Assembly: GCA_016710075.1 (NCBI GenBank)
Contig: JADJLO010000007.1
Span: 196,151-260,150 of the forward strand
Direction of reading: 5' to 3'
Source of the DNA: Acidobacteriota bacterium
GTDB lineage: Bacteria > Acidobacteriota > Blastocatellia > RBC074
DNA: 64,000 nt
The translations under genes and the position numbers were made by a program. Within the stretch, counting starts at the first letter, position 1. Every line of letters starts with the position of its first letter. Below are positions 37,713-47,163 of the stretch, in pieces. The notes under the pieces were generated by a model. The model did not search any database. It had not been told where the DNA came from and was given only the letters and a program-made list of their open reading frames with translations.

Positions 37713-39566
37713 TCAGCGGATAAATTCAACTCCGATTGGTTCGCCTTCGATTCTCGATCTTGGATCGGAGGATTTGCGGTAAGTAATGATTACCAACTGC
37801 GGCGACTTGCTGGGGCCGCAAATGATTTCATGAGGCACGTCCGTTGTGTATCTGACAAAGACCGGACTGCGTTCAGCAGGGGCATGGAATTTGAAGGATC
37901 GAGTGCCGCTCCTGACTGTCAGCGTCAACCCCTTGTCCGAACAATCGATTCTGATCAGCGTGCCTCGAATCTGGTCGCCCTCAAACCGCCTGCCGGGCAG
38001 GGTTCTGGCTGCGGCCTCTTCGCTTTTCACCCTCTCCAGTTTCATTCGTTTGACCAGCTCCTCGGTCTTCTCTATCGATTCGAGCAGATAAATCGCATTG
38101 GAACGGATCTCCTCCATGCCGGCATTTTTCGAAAGATCGGCGGCGATTATTTTCGCTTCGCTGAAATCATGTTTGCGCAGATAAATCTGAGCCAGAGCGT
38201 ATCTGAAATCTTCACGCTCCGGCGCAAGGGCAATGGCACGTTTGAGCATCGTCACGCCCTGATCCAGGTCAGTGTCGTTGATCATATTGATGAACGCCAT
38301 CTGCCTGTATGAATCCGGGAAATCCGGCGCCAGTTCGATAGCCCTGGCCAAGGCCTTTCGCATTTTCGCCTCAGTCTCAGCCGGGAGTGTCGAGATTATC
38401 AACGACCCGTCTGATGACTCCCATTGCAATGCCATGGAGTAGTAATACCAGGCCAGGTAGTTGGTCGATCCGAGGGCCGTCGATTTCTCAAGGTGCTTTC
38501 TGGCTTCGGCGTAATTCCGGTCCCTGTATTCGAGTATACCCAGGGGTGTATGCGCCATCTCATTTTCGGTATCTGCTTCAAAGAGTTTTTTAAAATAAGG
38601 TCTTGCCTCTTCCTTACGGCCCATTCGCCACAGCAGGTCGCCGAGATTGGTCAACACCTCCGCCGGCTCGGCTTTTGATGTTTCGATCGATTGATCGAAC
38701 TCCACTTTTCGGTCAAAAGTTGTCTTTACAGAGGTGAAAGCGCCTCGTTGGATATATTGCCTGAAACCCGTTTCGATCTCGCTCGGGGATGCCTCAAAGC
38801 TCTCCTTGAACTGTTCTTCATTCGTCTTCTTCTCCGAATAATTTCTCATCAGGTTGAATAGCTGTGATGCCCTTTTCCCTTCGTTGCCGAGAAGCAGGTA
38901 ATGAACGAGCGCCCAGGATTGAGCATAAAACAATCGCTTCAATAAAGGGTCGTTATAATAGGCGGAGCCTTGATCGACCGAAATGAGCGTCGATAACGGA
39001 ATCAGTTTCTCTTTTTGCAGCAGCCTTGCATGTTCGACTATGGGCAACCCGGTTTCAATTTCACCCGCATTTTTGCCGGGCTGAAAAGTGCTGAAATAAT
39101 CGGCCAGCCCCTCATTAAGCCAGGTTGGCTGTCTTTGCCAGATTTCGGTTATAAGTAGATGGGCAAATTCATGTAAGATTACGCGATAAGGATCTGATTG
39201 CCGGCCGCCGAGGCTCAGGACGATGTAGGATTTGTCGTCGCTCGAGTGAAAAAAACCGCTCACTTCCGATGGGGATCCCCGATAGAGAGGCTTGAATGGA
39301 ATAAAACCGGCATCGTTTTTAAAGACGATGGCCGTGATCTGCCTGCCGGGTTTCTGGAGGTTCTGGTCGAATAACCGCAGGACGGATGCACGGAACTGCT
39401 CAAGCCTGAGAGCGACGGAATCAATCTCTTTGATCTGTGCGTCGCCGATGAGCGTGAAATGGCTGCTTCTGACCCTGCTCCAGCCTTCCTGCGCATACAC
39501 TTCAACCGGAGGCCAGCCCGTTGCCAGAAGAAGCATGATCGTTGTTAAGCTGATTGCGTGGTTCAT
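37713..39566 (-). CDS. Secreted gluzincin-like peptidase with TPR repeats
   Basis: 617 residues, signal peptide about 1-25 (ending EVYA). A zinc peptidase motif HEFAH with a downstream Glu in WLNEGLADYFST places it in the peptidase-MA/DUF1570-type group (about 30-270). Residues about 300-500 are TPR-like helices (LGDLLWRMGRKEEARPYFKKL, RDNYAEARKHLEKS-type units). A final beta-rich domain follows. Convergent with ilvD, 13 bp apart. Substrate unknown. Confidence 0.87.
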   Translation of the reverse strand: MNHAISLTTIMLLLATGWPPVEVYAQEGWSRVRSSHFTLIGDAQIKEIDSVALRLEQFRASVLRLFDQNLQKPGRQITAIVFKNDAGFIPFKPLYRGSPSEVSGFFHSSDDKSYIVLSLGGRQSDPYRVILHEFAHLLITEIWQRQPTWLNEGLADYFSTFQPGKNAGEIETGLPIVEHARLLQKEKLIPLSTLISVDQGSAYYNDPLLKRLFYAQSWALVHYLLLGNEGKRASQLFNLMRNYSEKKTNEEQFKESFEASPSEIETGFRQYIQRGAFTSVKTTFDRKVEFDQSIETSKAEPAEVLTNLGDLLWRMGRKEEARPYFKKLFEADTENEMAHTPLGILEYRDRNYAEARKHLEKSTALGSTNYLAWYYYSMALQWESSDGSLIISTLPAETEAKMRKALARAIELAPDFPDSYRQMAFINMINDTDLDQGVTMLKRAIALAPEREDFRYALAQIYLRKHDFSEAKIIAADLSKNAGMEEIRSNAIYLLESIEKTEELVKRMKLERVKSEEAAARTLPGRRFEGDQIRGTLIRIDCSDKGLTLTVRSGTRSFKFHAPAERSPVFVRYTTDVPHEIICGPSKSPQLVIITYRKSSDPRSRIEGEPIGVEFIR

Positions 39567-39694
39567 CGGCTGCGTTAAATTAATTTGAAAATTCCGGATT
39601 ACATTATATCTTCTGCTGCAGATTACCAGCAGGAACGTGAGTATGTGAAACTATCGGGCATGACAAAATACGCTTCGAGGAGGGCTGGTGTTCA

Positions 39695-40555
39695 ATGAGA
39701 TCTGATTACAGCCGGACGGCTGAAGGGATGCTGATCCTTCGTGCGATCGAACAATATCTGCCGGAAAACCGTAGAATCATCGATGATCCGTATGCGGCGC
39801 AGCTCCTGATCAACAGCCAATACCGGATGATCGCGGCATCATCGGTTCTCTCGCAGATGCTCAGTGGTTTTTTAAAGTTCTGGGCTCCGGGGGGCCAGGA
39901 GATGCTCACGATCAGGCCGCGCCTGGTCGATGATCATGCGCGGGAGCTTGAAGCGAAGGGGCTCGATCAGATCGTGCTGCTCGGCGCCGGTTTCGACACA
40001 ATGGCGCTGCGGCTAAAAAGCGAGTTGCGAAACTGCCGTGTCTTCGAAGTCGATCATCCGGCGACGCAGGTGGAGAAGGTCAAGGGGATGAACCGGATCG
40101 GAAAGCCCGGGAATCTTGTTTTCGTCGCCGTTGATTTCGAGAAGGATGATTTTGCCGAGAAGCTCAAAGGCGCCGGGTTTGATCCCGCACTCAGAACGTT
40201 CATCGTCTGGGTGGGTGTTTCGTATTACCTCAGGCCGCAGACGGTTGAGCAGACGCTCAGCCGTATTGCCGCACTTGGAGGCCCCGGAACGCATCTGGCA
40301 TGGGATTACATGCTTGCCGATGTGGTTGATGGGAGCTCAAAAGATCTCGATGCGCTCGATAAGCGTTGGCGAGTTGCCGCGCTCGGCGAGCCCTGGTTGT
40401 TCGGACTCAAACCCGAGGACTTCCCCGGATATCTCGACCGGTTCGGATTCAGGCTGATCAGGGATTACGAATCGCTCGAACTTCAGCAACTCTATTGCCC
40501 CGATCGCCGGCGACCGATGAGCTACGTCCGCATAGCTTTCTGCGAAAGAATCTGA
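39695..40555 (+). CDS. LCM-type SAM-dependent methyltransferase
   Basis: 286 residues. SRTAEGMLILRAIEQYLPEN and DDPYAAQLL open the leucine carboxyl methyltransferase-like family. VLLGAGFDTMALRL is the SAM loop, VFEVDHPATQVEK the second. Natural substrates of this bacterial group are mostly unknown. The next gene (gatB) starts 80 bp downstream on the same strand. Confidence 0.88.
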   Translation: MRSDYSRTAEGMLILRAIEQYLPENRRIIDDPYAAQLLINSQYRMIAASSVLSQMLSGFLKFWAPGGQEMLTIRPRLVDDHARELEAKGLDQIVLLGAGFDTMALRLKSELRNCRVFEVDHPATQVEKVKGMNRIGKPGNLVFVAVDFEKDDFAEKLKGAGFDPALRTFIVWVGVSYYLRPQTVEQTLSRIAALGGPGTHLAWDYMLADVVDGSSKDLDALDKRWRVAALGEPWLFGLKPEDFPGYLDRFGFRLIRDYESLELQQLYCPDRRRPMSYVRIAFCERI

Positions 40556-40634
40556 ATACTGGCGGATTTCGCAGGATGCACTATAATTTGTGCCTTGTGA
40601 CTTGACTGAATTTATTCCTGCAAGGAGAGTGTCC

Positions 40635-42107
40635 GTGAGAGAAGGTTGGGAAGCCGTCATTGGTCTTGAGGTTCATGCTCAGCTCAATACCAAATCGAAG
40701 ATTTTCTGCAGATGTTCGACCGAATTCGGTCGCGACTCCAATGACCACACATGTCAGGTCTGCCTGGGATTGCCGGGGGCGCTTCCGGTGCTTAATCGTG
40801 AAGTCGTCCATTGTGCGGCCAGGGCGGCTCTGGCCCTGAATCTGAAGATCAATAATGAATCGATCTTTGCCAGAAAGAACTATTTTTATCCGGATCTGCC
40901 GAAGGGATATCAGATATCGCAGTATGACCGGCCGTTCTCCGAGAATGGCAAAGTCGAGATTCTGACCAGCGAGCGTGACGATGGCGGGCGCCCCCTGGAA
41001 TGGCGTCTCAGGCAGTTCGGGATTACCCGGGCTCACATAGAGGAAGACGCCGGCAAATCAATTCACGAGGACGTGGGCGATGCGACCAAATCATACGTCA
41101 ATCTGAACCGAGCCGGCACGCCGCTGCTCGAGATCGTCAGTGAGCCGGATTTCCGCACCAGTTGGGAGGCTTATGATTATGTCGGCTTCCTGCGCCGCAC
41201 TCTGCAGTACATCGGCGTTTGCGACGGCAACATGGAGGAAGGGAATCTGCGCTGTGACGCCAATGTTTCGGTGCGACGCGCCGGTGAACCTAAATTGGGA
41301 ACCAGGGCCGAGATCAAAAACGTCAACTCGCTTCGATACCTGCAGAAAGCGATCGATTACGAAATCGATCGCCAGATTACCATCCTCGAAACCGGCGGCA
41401 GGATCGTCCAGGAGACCCGACTCTGGAACGAGAAAGAGAACAAGACTTATACGATGCGCTCAAAGGAAGATGCGCACGATTACAGGTATTTCCCAGAGCC
41501 GGATCTGCCGCCTTTGGAAGTCGGCAGCGAATGGATCGAATCCCTGAAGTCGCACCTTCCGGAACTTCCGGAAGCCCGCCGCCGACGTTTTATCGACGAT
41601 TATCAGCTTTCATCGGATGAATCCTTCACCATGACCAGCCAGAGAGAACTGGCCGATTACTTCGAATCGGCAGTCAGAACTTCCGGCAATCATCGCGCTG
41701 CGGCAAACTGGATTCTTTCGGAACTCCTGCGCGAATTGAAGAATGACAATGTCGATATCACCGAGTGTAAAATCAAAGCCGAAGACCTCGGCGCGCTGAT
41801 CAAATTGATCGATGACAACACCATCTCAGGAAAAATGGCCAAGGATGTCTTCGTCGATATGTTTGCGACCGGCAAGGCCCCGGCCGATATCGTCAGCGAA
41901 AAAGGCCTTGTCCAGATCACTGATGCCTCGGCGATCGAAAAGATCGTCGATGAGGTCATTGCCGCAAACCCGAAACAACTTGAGCAGTACCGGTCCGGCA
42001 AGACAGGGCTGATGGGATTCTTTGTCGGCCAGGTCATGAAGTCCACCAGTGGCAAGGCCAATCCCCAGGTAGTCAATGACATTCTCAAGAAAAAACTTGA
42101 AATATGA
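40635..42107 (+). CDS. gatB: Asp/Glu-tRNA amidotransferase subunit B
   Basis: 490 residues from GTG 40635, chosen because AGGAG (40623-40627) is 7 bp upstream. The longer frame from 40590 adds a non-family leader. WEAVIGLEVHAQLNTKSKIFC, FYPDLPKGYQISQYD and LRCDANVSVR are GatB signatures. The YqeY-like C-terminal tail (residues about 340-490) is complete. GatB activates the mischarged Asp-tRNA-Asn or Glu-tRNA-Gln for amidation with GatA and GatC, neither of which is in this window. Confidence 0.96.
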   Translation: MREGWEAVIGLEVHAQLNTKSKIFCRCSTEFGRDSNDHTCQVCLGLPGALPVLNREVVHCAARAALALNLKINNESIFARKNYFYPDLPKGYQISQYDRPFSENGKVEILTSERDDGGRPLEWRLRQFGITRAHIEEDAGKSIHEDVGDATKSYVNLNRAGTPLLEIVSEPDFRTSWEAYDYVGFLRRTLQYIGVCDGNMEEGNLRCDANVSVRRAGEPKLGTRAEIKNVNSLRYLQKAIDYEIDRQITILETGGRIVQETRLWNEKENKTYTMRSKEDAHDYRYFPEPDLPPLEVGSEWIESLKSHLPELPEARRRRFIDDYQLSSDESFTMTSQRELADYFESAVRTSGNHRAAANWILSELLRELKNDNVDITECKIKAEDLGALIKLIDDNTISGKMAKDVFVDMFATGKAPADIVSEKGLVQITDASAIEKIVDEVIAANPKQLEQYRSGKTGLMGFFVGQVMKSTSGKANPQVVNDILKKKLEI

Positions 42108-42147
42108 AGAACGTTTAATCCATTTCAGAACGGAAGATGAATTTATT

Positions 42148-42798
42148 ATGAAGAAGAAGATATTTGCAGCATTTTTATTGGGAATAATCTCCATCGCCTG
42201 TTCCGGTACGCCATCGAGCGAGACGGCGAAGACCGAAACGACAACGCCCTCGCGGCCGGCGGCCCCGGCTCTGGCCACTCCGAATCCGGCGATAACAGAC
42301 CCTGAGGTCGCCGTCATAGAGACCGATTACGGGAAAATCAAAATCAAATTCTATCCGGACGTTGCTCCACAGCACGTCGAGAATTTCAAGAAGCTGGCGA
42401 GGGAGCAATTCTTCAATGGACTGGCTTTTCATCGTGTCATTCCCGACAACATCATTCAGGGCGGCGATCCCAACACGCGCAGTGGCGACCCGAGCGAATG
42501 GGGAATGGGTCAGCCCGGTCAACCTAACGTCAATGCCGAATTCAATACTCGTCCGTTCGTCAAAGGCACCGTCGGAATGGCGCGGCGCGGAGGCGACGTC
42601 AACAGCGCCACCAGCCAGTTTTTCATCTGCCTCACCGAGCACCCCGAGTGGAACGGCAAATACACAGTCTTCGGCGAAGTCGTTCAGGGAATCGAAACCG
42701 TCAAGCTCATCTCAAACGCTCCCAGCGACCCGAACTCTCAAAAGGTCAAAGATAAAGTAGTCATGAAAAAGGTCCTTATCGAAAAGGCCGGAAATTGA
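42148..42798 (+). CDS. Cyclophilin-type peptidyl-prolyl isomerase lipoprotein
   Basis: 216 residues from ATG 42148. The frame from 42076 overlaps gatB and would bury the signal. Lipoprotein signal peptide with Cys18 (FLLGIISIACSG). A Thr/Pro-rich linker precedes the cyclophilin domain (about 55-215): FFNGLAFHRVIPDNIIQGGDP, GTVGMARRGGDVNSATSQFF and GKYTVFGEVVQGI. Likely a membrane-anchored periplasmic folding catalyst. Confidence 0.93.
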   Translation: MKKKIFAAFLLGIISIACSGTPSSETAKTETTTPSRPAAPALATPNPAITDPEVAVIETDYGKIKIKFYPDVAPQHVENFKKLAREQFFNGLAFHRVIPDNIIQGGDPNTRSGDPSEWGMGQPGQPNVNAEFNTRPFVKGTVGMARRGGDVNSATSQFFICLTEHPEWNGKYTVFGEVVQGIETVKLISNAPSDPNSQKVKDKVVMKKVLIEKAGN

Positions 42799-42826
42799 TC
42801 ATCCTTGGTGGCCTCCAATTGTTTTT

Positions 42827-44053
42827 ATGAACTACTTTGAGTCCGTAAAACTGGCGTTTGATGCTATCTGGGCGCACCGGCTCAGGTCGTTTCTCACGCT
42901 TCTCGGCGTGATCTTTGGTGTGGCGACGGTAATCGTGGTCGTCTCGCTGATAGAGGGCTTCAACAAGTATGTCGACGAGAAAATCGCCAACATCGGAACC
43001 AACGCCTTCAGCGTTCAGAAATATTCGATCGAGGATTTTTCGAGTCTGGAAGCCTTTGATTCGGCAAAGCGGCGCAACAAGGACGTCACCATGGAAGACC
43101 TTGAGGCGCTCAGAGCCAGGGGCGGAACAATCAAGGATGCCGGCGCGCAGGAGCAGGAGATGTGCGAGCTGAAATACGACACAGGGGTTCTCTACGGCGT
43201 CAGCCTGCTCGCCATCACCGCCAACATGGTCGAGATTCAGAACAAGGAGATTTCAGAGGGCCGCCCCTTCACTTCAACCGATGAAGACGGGGGCAGGTAT
43301 GTTTGCTTTATCGGCGCCGACGTCGCCGATAAATTCTTCCCGACAAAAAGCGCAATCGGTGAAAAAATCAAAATCGACGGGCGCCCGTTTGAGATTGTCG
43401 GCATCGCAAAAGCCCTGGGATCCGTCTTCGGACAGTCGCGGGATAAGTTCGTTTCGATTCCGCTTACCACTTTTATGAATATCTACGGCTCGCGCCGCTC
43501 TTTTCAACTGTTTGTGGTCTCTACAAGCGAAGCCACTTATCAGGATGCCGTTGATGAGGCTCGGGTGGTGATGCGCACCAGGCGGAAACTTGCACCGAAC
43601 GAAAAAGACAATTTCGGAATTGTGACGCCGAGCGCGGTCAATAATCTGCGAGAGAAAATATTCGGGACGGTTCAGACTGTCGCCATCGGTGTCACCTCGA
43701 TTGCGCTGGTGGTTGGCGGCATTGTGATTATGAATATCATGCTGGTGAGTGTGACTGAGCGAACCAAGGAGATCGGTCTGCGCAAGAGTCTTGGCGCGCG
43801 TCGCCGCGATATCCTTGAACAGTTTCTCGCAGAATCAACGACGCTGGCGCTGCTTGGTGGGGCTATGGGAACTCTGATTGCCTGGGGACTGGGTAAACTG
43901 GTCTCAGCTTTATCGCCGATTCCGACATCTCTACCACTGGGGGCCGTCGCCATGGGCCTGATTGTATCGGGGAGCGTCGGTCTGGTCGCCGGCGTCTACC
44001 CGGCATGGCGCGCTGCCAAACTCGATCCGATTGTCGCTCTCCGGTCGGAATGA
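42827..44053 (+). CDS. MacB-type ABC transporter permease (group A)
   Basis: 408 residues, complete. N-terminus MNYFESVKLAFDAIWAHRLR and the following LTLLGVIFGVATVIVVVSLIEGFNKYVD closely parallel the gene at 33224. So do the internal SRDKFVSIPLTTFM and the final AWRAAKLDPIVALRSE. Its expected group B partner is not downstream. Instead a minus-strand block (44160-45814) intervenes before a group B gene at 45991. Confidence 0.93.
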   Translation: MNYFESVKLAFDAIWAHRLRSFLTLLGVIFGVATVIVVVSLIEGFNKYVDEKIANIGTNAFSVQKYSIEDFSSLEAFDSAKRRNKDVTMEDLEALRARGGTIKDAGAQEQEMCELKYDTGVLYGVSLLAITANMVEIQNKEISEGRPFTSTDEDGGRYVCFIGADVADKFFPTKSAIGEKIKIDGRPFEIVGIAKALGSVFGQSRDKFVSIPLTTFMNIYGSRRSFQLFVVSTSEATYQDAVDEARVVMRTRRKLAPNEKDNFGIVTPSAVNNLREKIFGTVQTVAIGVTSIALVVGGIVIMNIMLVSVTERTKEIGLRKSLGARRRDILEQFLAESTTLALLGGAMGTLIAWGLGKLVSALSPIPTSLPLGAVAMGLIVSGSVGLVAGVYPAWRAAKLDPIVALRSE

Positions 44054-44065
44054 AGAAAGAGCATG

Positions 44066-44161
44066 GAGTAGAGCATGGAGTACCGCCTTCAGGCGGAATG
44101 TTATCAAAAAGCAGGCCTCCTGAAGGCGAAACTCCAAACGGGGACTCAAAACCCTGCTTTT
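44066..44161. repeat. Composite repeat between convergent genes
   Basis: AGAGCATGGAGT occurs twice in tandem at 44060-44083. It is followed by the palindrome CCGCCTTCAGGCGG (about 44084-44097) and its partner CCTGAAGGCG (about 44118-44127), so GGAGT-NNN-GCCTTCAGG and its inverse frame a hairpin. A further pair AAAAGCAGG (44107-44115) / CCTGCTTTT (44153-44161) ends at the minus-strand stop and could terminate both genes. Confidence 0.65.
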
Positions 44162-44420
44162 ATTTAGGAGCCGCGGCCAGACACTGGGTCTTGGCTTTCT
44201 TTGCGGCGGCCATCGCCTCTTTCTGTTCCTTGCCCTTCTTCGCCTTGCCAGCCTTCACTGCTTCTTTGTAATCATCATTGCATTTTTTCACCGCAGCTTT
44301 GTGTGCCGAAGCGTCGGCCTTCATGGTGCCTGCCTTTTTCTGCCCGGCAATCGTGGCCGGAGCAGCAATACATAGTGTCAGAACTGCTCCGAGGAGCACA
44401 TTGGCGATTTTTCGATTCAT
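44160..44420 (-). CDS. Small secreted Lys/Ala-rich PsiF-like protein
   Basis: 86 residues from ATG 44420, which has GGAGG 5 bp upstream; the first ATG at 44432 overlaps that site. Signal peptide about 1-25 (LLGAVLTLCIAAPATIAG). The mature part is highly basic with two cysteines (VKKCNDDYKEAVKAGKAKKG and KAKTQCLAAAPK), a spacing reminiscent of PsiF repeats. Probably periplasmic; function unknown. Confidence 0.72.
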   Translation of the reverse strand: MNRKIANVLLGAVLTLCIAAPATIAGQKKAGTMKADASAHKAAVKKCNDDYKEAVKAGKAKKGKEQKEAMAAAKKAKTQCLAAAPK

Positions 44421-44625
44421 AGATTCCTCCATTGTGGTTTTTCAGGGGGTTAATAAATTGTTTCGACAATAGAGTATTGGGCAAGGGGTGTGCCAATGCT
44501 GAGCGCATCATCTTTCGAAGGGAAATGTCTGGCAGAGCAAGGGTTGGAGACGGCAGCTGAAAATAGCTGGCTGAAGATGTTGTGGCGACATTGCCGGTTG
44601 AAGCAATTTCGCCACAACGATTGCG

Positions 44626-45814
44626 CTACAGCTTCGACAGTTTGGCGATGATCTCTTTCATGATTTCTGAGGCGCCGCCGCCGATGGTATTCAAGCGGCC
44701 GTCTCGCCAGGCGCGGCCTATCGGATATTCTGTGGTGTAGGCGAACCCGCCCATGATCTGCATGCAGTCGTACATGACCTTTTGATCCAGATCGCAGCAG
44801 AAGAGTTTCGCCATAGGTGATTTCGCGTACGGCTTCCTGTCCGCGATTAATCAGGTCGAGTGCTCGATAACAGAGCCATTTGCCCGCTTCGATGCTGGTC
44901 AGGTGTTCGGCGAAACGATGCCGCCAGACCTGAAAAGATCCGATCGGCTGCCCGAATGCCTCGCGTTCCTTGCCGTAGTTGATGGCAAATTCGAGGGCGC
45001 GCTCCATTTTGTGAACCGCACCAAGCGCCGCCACCAGCCTCTCACCCTGAAAGTTCTGCATGACGTAATAGAAACCCTTGTTCAATTCAAGCAGATACCG
45101 GCGTGGAACGCGGCAGTTGTCGAAGAAGAGCTCGGCCGTATCCGACGACAGGTTGCCGATCTTTTTGAGTTTTTTGCCCACGCTGAAGCCCGGAGTATTG
45201 GTCGGGAAGATGACGAATGAAATGCCTTTGTACCCTTCGTCGCCGGTACGAACAGCGAGGAGGATGAAGTCTGAGCGGGTGCCGTTGGTGATCCACAGCT
45301 TCTGTCCGGAGATGACCAGGTCGTCGCCGTCAAAGCGGGCGCGGGTTTTGATGTTGGCGACATCCGAACCCCCTCCGGGCTCGCTGATACCCAGTGCGGC
45401 AATGTAATCGCCGGCCACTGCGGGTTTGAGAAATTCTTCGCGCTGCTCGTCGGTGCCGAGTTCTTCAAGCGCGGGTAGCGTCATATCCGATTGGACCATC
45501 AGCGCCATTCCCACACCGCCGTTGTTGGCATATGACAAGCCATCAACATAGGCCGCCGTCGCCCACCAGTCGAGCCCGCTGCCTCCCCATTTTGGGTCAG
45601 TTCGGATGCCGAACAAGCCCAGATCGCCGGCTTTTTTGAACAGTTCGCGCGGAAATATGCCGGCTTCGTCCCACTCCTCGCCGTAGGGGGCGATCTCTTT
45701 CAAGCAGAATTGCTTGACCGTCTCGCGCAGCATCGCGTGCTCTTCATTGAAATAAGGAAAGGCTGGGGCTTCCCCAACATGCGGCGTCGCCTGGGTGATT
45801 GATGTCTGTGACAT
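44626..45814 (-). CDS. Acyl-CoA dehydrogenase, frame break near 44815
   Basis: GGGAGGA precedes ATG 45814 (MSQTSITQATPHVGEAP). The main frame carries the FAD/acyl-CoA features GISEPGGGSDVANIKT and GQKLWITNGTRSDFILLAV, and runs to AVREIT. There a T too many (ACC-T-ATG) shifts the frame. In the correct frame the protein goes on MAKLFCCDLDQKVMYDCMQI, GGFAYTTEYPIGRAWRDGR and ends KEIIAKLSKL at 44626. The uncorrected frame instead runs to 44450 with an Arg/His-rich tail. Joined length is about 396, normal for the family, which oxidises acyl-CoA to enoyl-CoA using FAD. Confidence 0.88.
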
Positions 45815-45874
45815 AGTTTTATCCTCCCGAATAATTTTGGCAACTGATTTTGGCAAATGATTATTGAGTTGCTC

Positions 45875-45984
45875 AGTTTAAAGTTTAATGTTGAAAGTTT
45901 AAAGAGCGATGAGGGCATTGATGGCGGCGGCGCAACATTATATTGCGGGGGGCTTTAAACTTTAAACTATAACCCTTAAACTTC
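45875..45984. repeat. RACTTTR heptad element before group B permease
   Basis: Left arm 45875-45905, 46-bp core containing GCAA-CATTATA-TTGC, right arm 45952-45984. The right arm ends 6 bp before ATG 45991, so no Shine-Dalgarno sequence is present. Confidence 0.85.
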
Positions 45985-45990
45985 CCGGGT

Positions 45991-47109
45991 ATGACGAGAA
46001 GCGATCTGCGAGAAAATATTTTGATGGCCGTGGACACGTTATGGGAGAACAAGCTTCGTTCGTTTCTCACCATTCTCGGCGTGGTCGTGGGAACGATGAC
46101 GGTGATCGTCATCGCGGCCTTTGTCTCCGGCATTGAAACTCAGGTTTCAAAGGAGATCGAATCCTTCGGCACCAATTCAATCTATGTTTTCAAATTCAAT
46201 CCGGGATTCAATTTTAATCTCTCGGCGGAAGAGCGCATGCGCAAGCCGATCAGCGCCGAAGATGCGATTGCGATCGGCGATGAATGCCCGTCGGTGATCA
46301 ATGTCGCCGCCTTCATGTCGCCGGTGGACTTCCTGCTGGGGCCGATGGCCGAGCGCGTCAAGATCAGATATCAGGATACCGAAATGGTGAACGCTACCGT
46401 TCAAGGGATGTTCCCATCCTATTCCAGGATGGGAATCATTGATGTCACCGAAGGCAGGTTTTTTACGGATAGCGAAAACGCTACACGGTCCGATGTCTGC
46501 GTCATCGGCCGTGATGTCGCCAACACTCTCTTCCCGATGGTCAATGCTTTGGAGAAAGAGATTGTCATCAACGGGCGCAATTACCGTGTCATCGGGGTGC
46601 TCAAAAAGCGAGACAGCTTCATCCAGCCTTCCGACGATCCGGGAAACGAGAACAAGTCCGTTTACATTCCCTACGAGACGATCAGGAAGGTCTATCCGAA
46701 CGTCAAGGAGAATTTCGTCATAGCCCAGTCGATTCCCGGCAAGGTCGATCAGGCGGTCGACGAGATTCGCCAGGTTTTGCGCAAGCGTCGCAAAGTCCTT
46801 TACAGTCAGCCTGATAATTTCGGGGTAGACACGTCGCAGGGGATTATCGATCAGTTCAAGGCGATCACCAGCGGAGTCTTCCTGCTGATGATTGCGATTT
46901 CGAGCGTCGGCCTGTTGATAGGAGGAATCGGCGTCATGAACATCATGCTGGTTTCAGTCACCGAGCGGACGAGAGAGATCGGCGTGCGCAAGGCCATCGG
47001 CGCGAGAAAGCAGGACATCGTTCTGCAGTTTCTCATCGAGGCTGCGACTCTGACCGGGATTGGAGGGTTGATGGGAATCCTGCTCGTGTGTGCGCTCGAA
47101 AAATCTTAA
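45991..47109 (+). CDS. MacB-type ABC permease (group B), C-terminally truncated
   Basis: 372 residues. N-terminal helix (SFLTILGVVVGTMTVIVIAAF), periplasmic domain, and the first FtsX helix with LLIGGIGVMNIMLVSVTERTREIGVRKAIGA are intact. It then stops after LMGILLVCALEKS. Relatives such as 34444 continue about 50 residues with two more helices and the LDPIEALRYE ending. The permease therefore lacks its last membrane segments and is probably non-functional or mis-assembled. Confidence 0.85.
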   Translation: MTRSDLRENILMAVDTLWENKLRSFLTILGVVVGTMTVIVIAAFVSGIETQVSKEIESFGTNSIYVFKFNPGFNFNLSAEERMRKPISAEDAIAIGDECPSVINVAAFMSPVDFLLGPMAERVKIRYQDTEMVNATVQGMFPSYSRMGIIDVTEGRFFTDSENATRSDVCVIGRDVANTLFPMVNALEKEIVINGRNYRVIGVLKKRDSFIQPSDDPGNENKSVYIPYETIRKVYPNVKENFVIAQSIPGKVDQAVDEIRQVLRKRRKVLYSQPDNFGVDTSQGIIDQFKAITSGVFLLMIAISSVGLLIGGIGVMNIMLVSVTERTREIGVRKAIGARKQDIVLQFLIEAATLTGIGGLMGILLVCALEKS

Positions 47110-47163
47110 CCATCGTGCATCCCGGTAACATGTTGCCGGATGATGTAAAAAAATATTGGGCAA

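Noticed and set aside
44060..45990. Transposon carrying the acyl-CoA dehydrogenase block
   Set aside because: No transposase, no terminal inverted repeats shared by both borders and no target duplication seen. Border repeats belong to different families.
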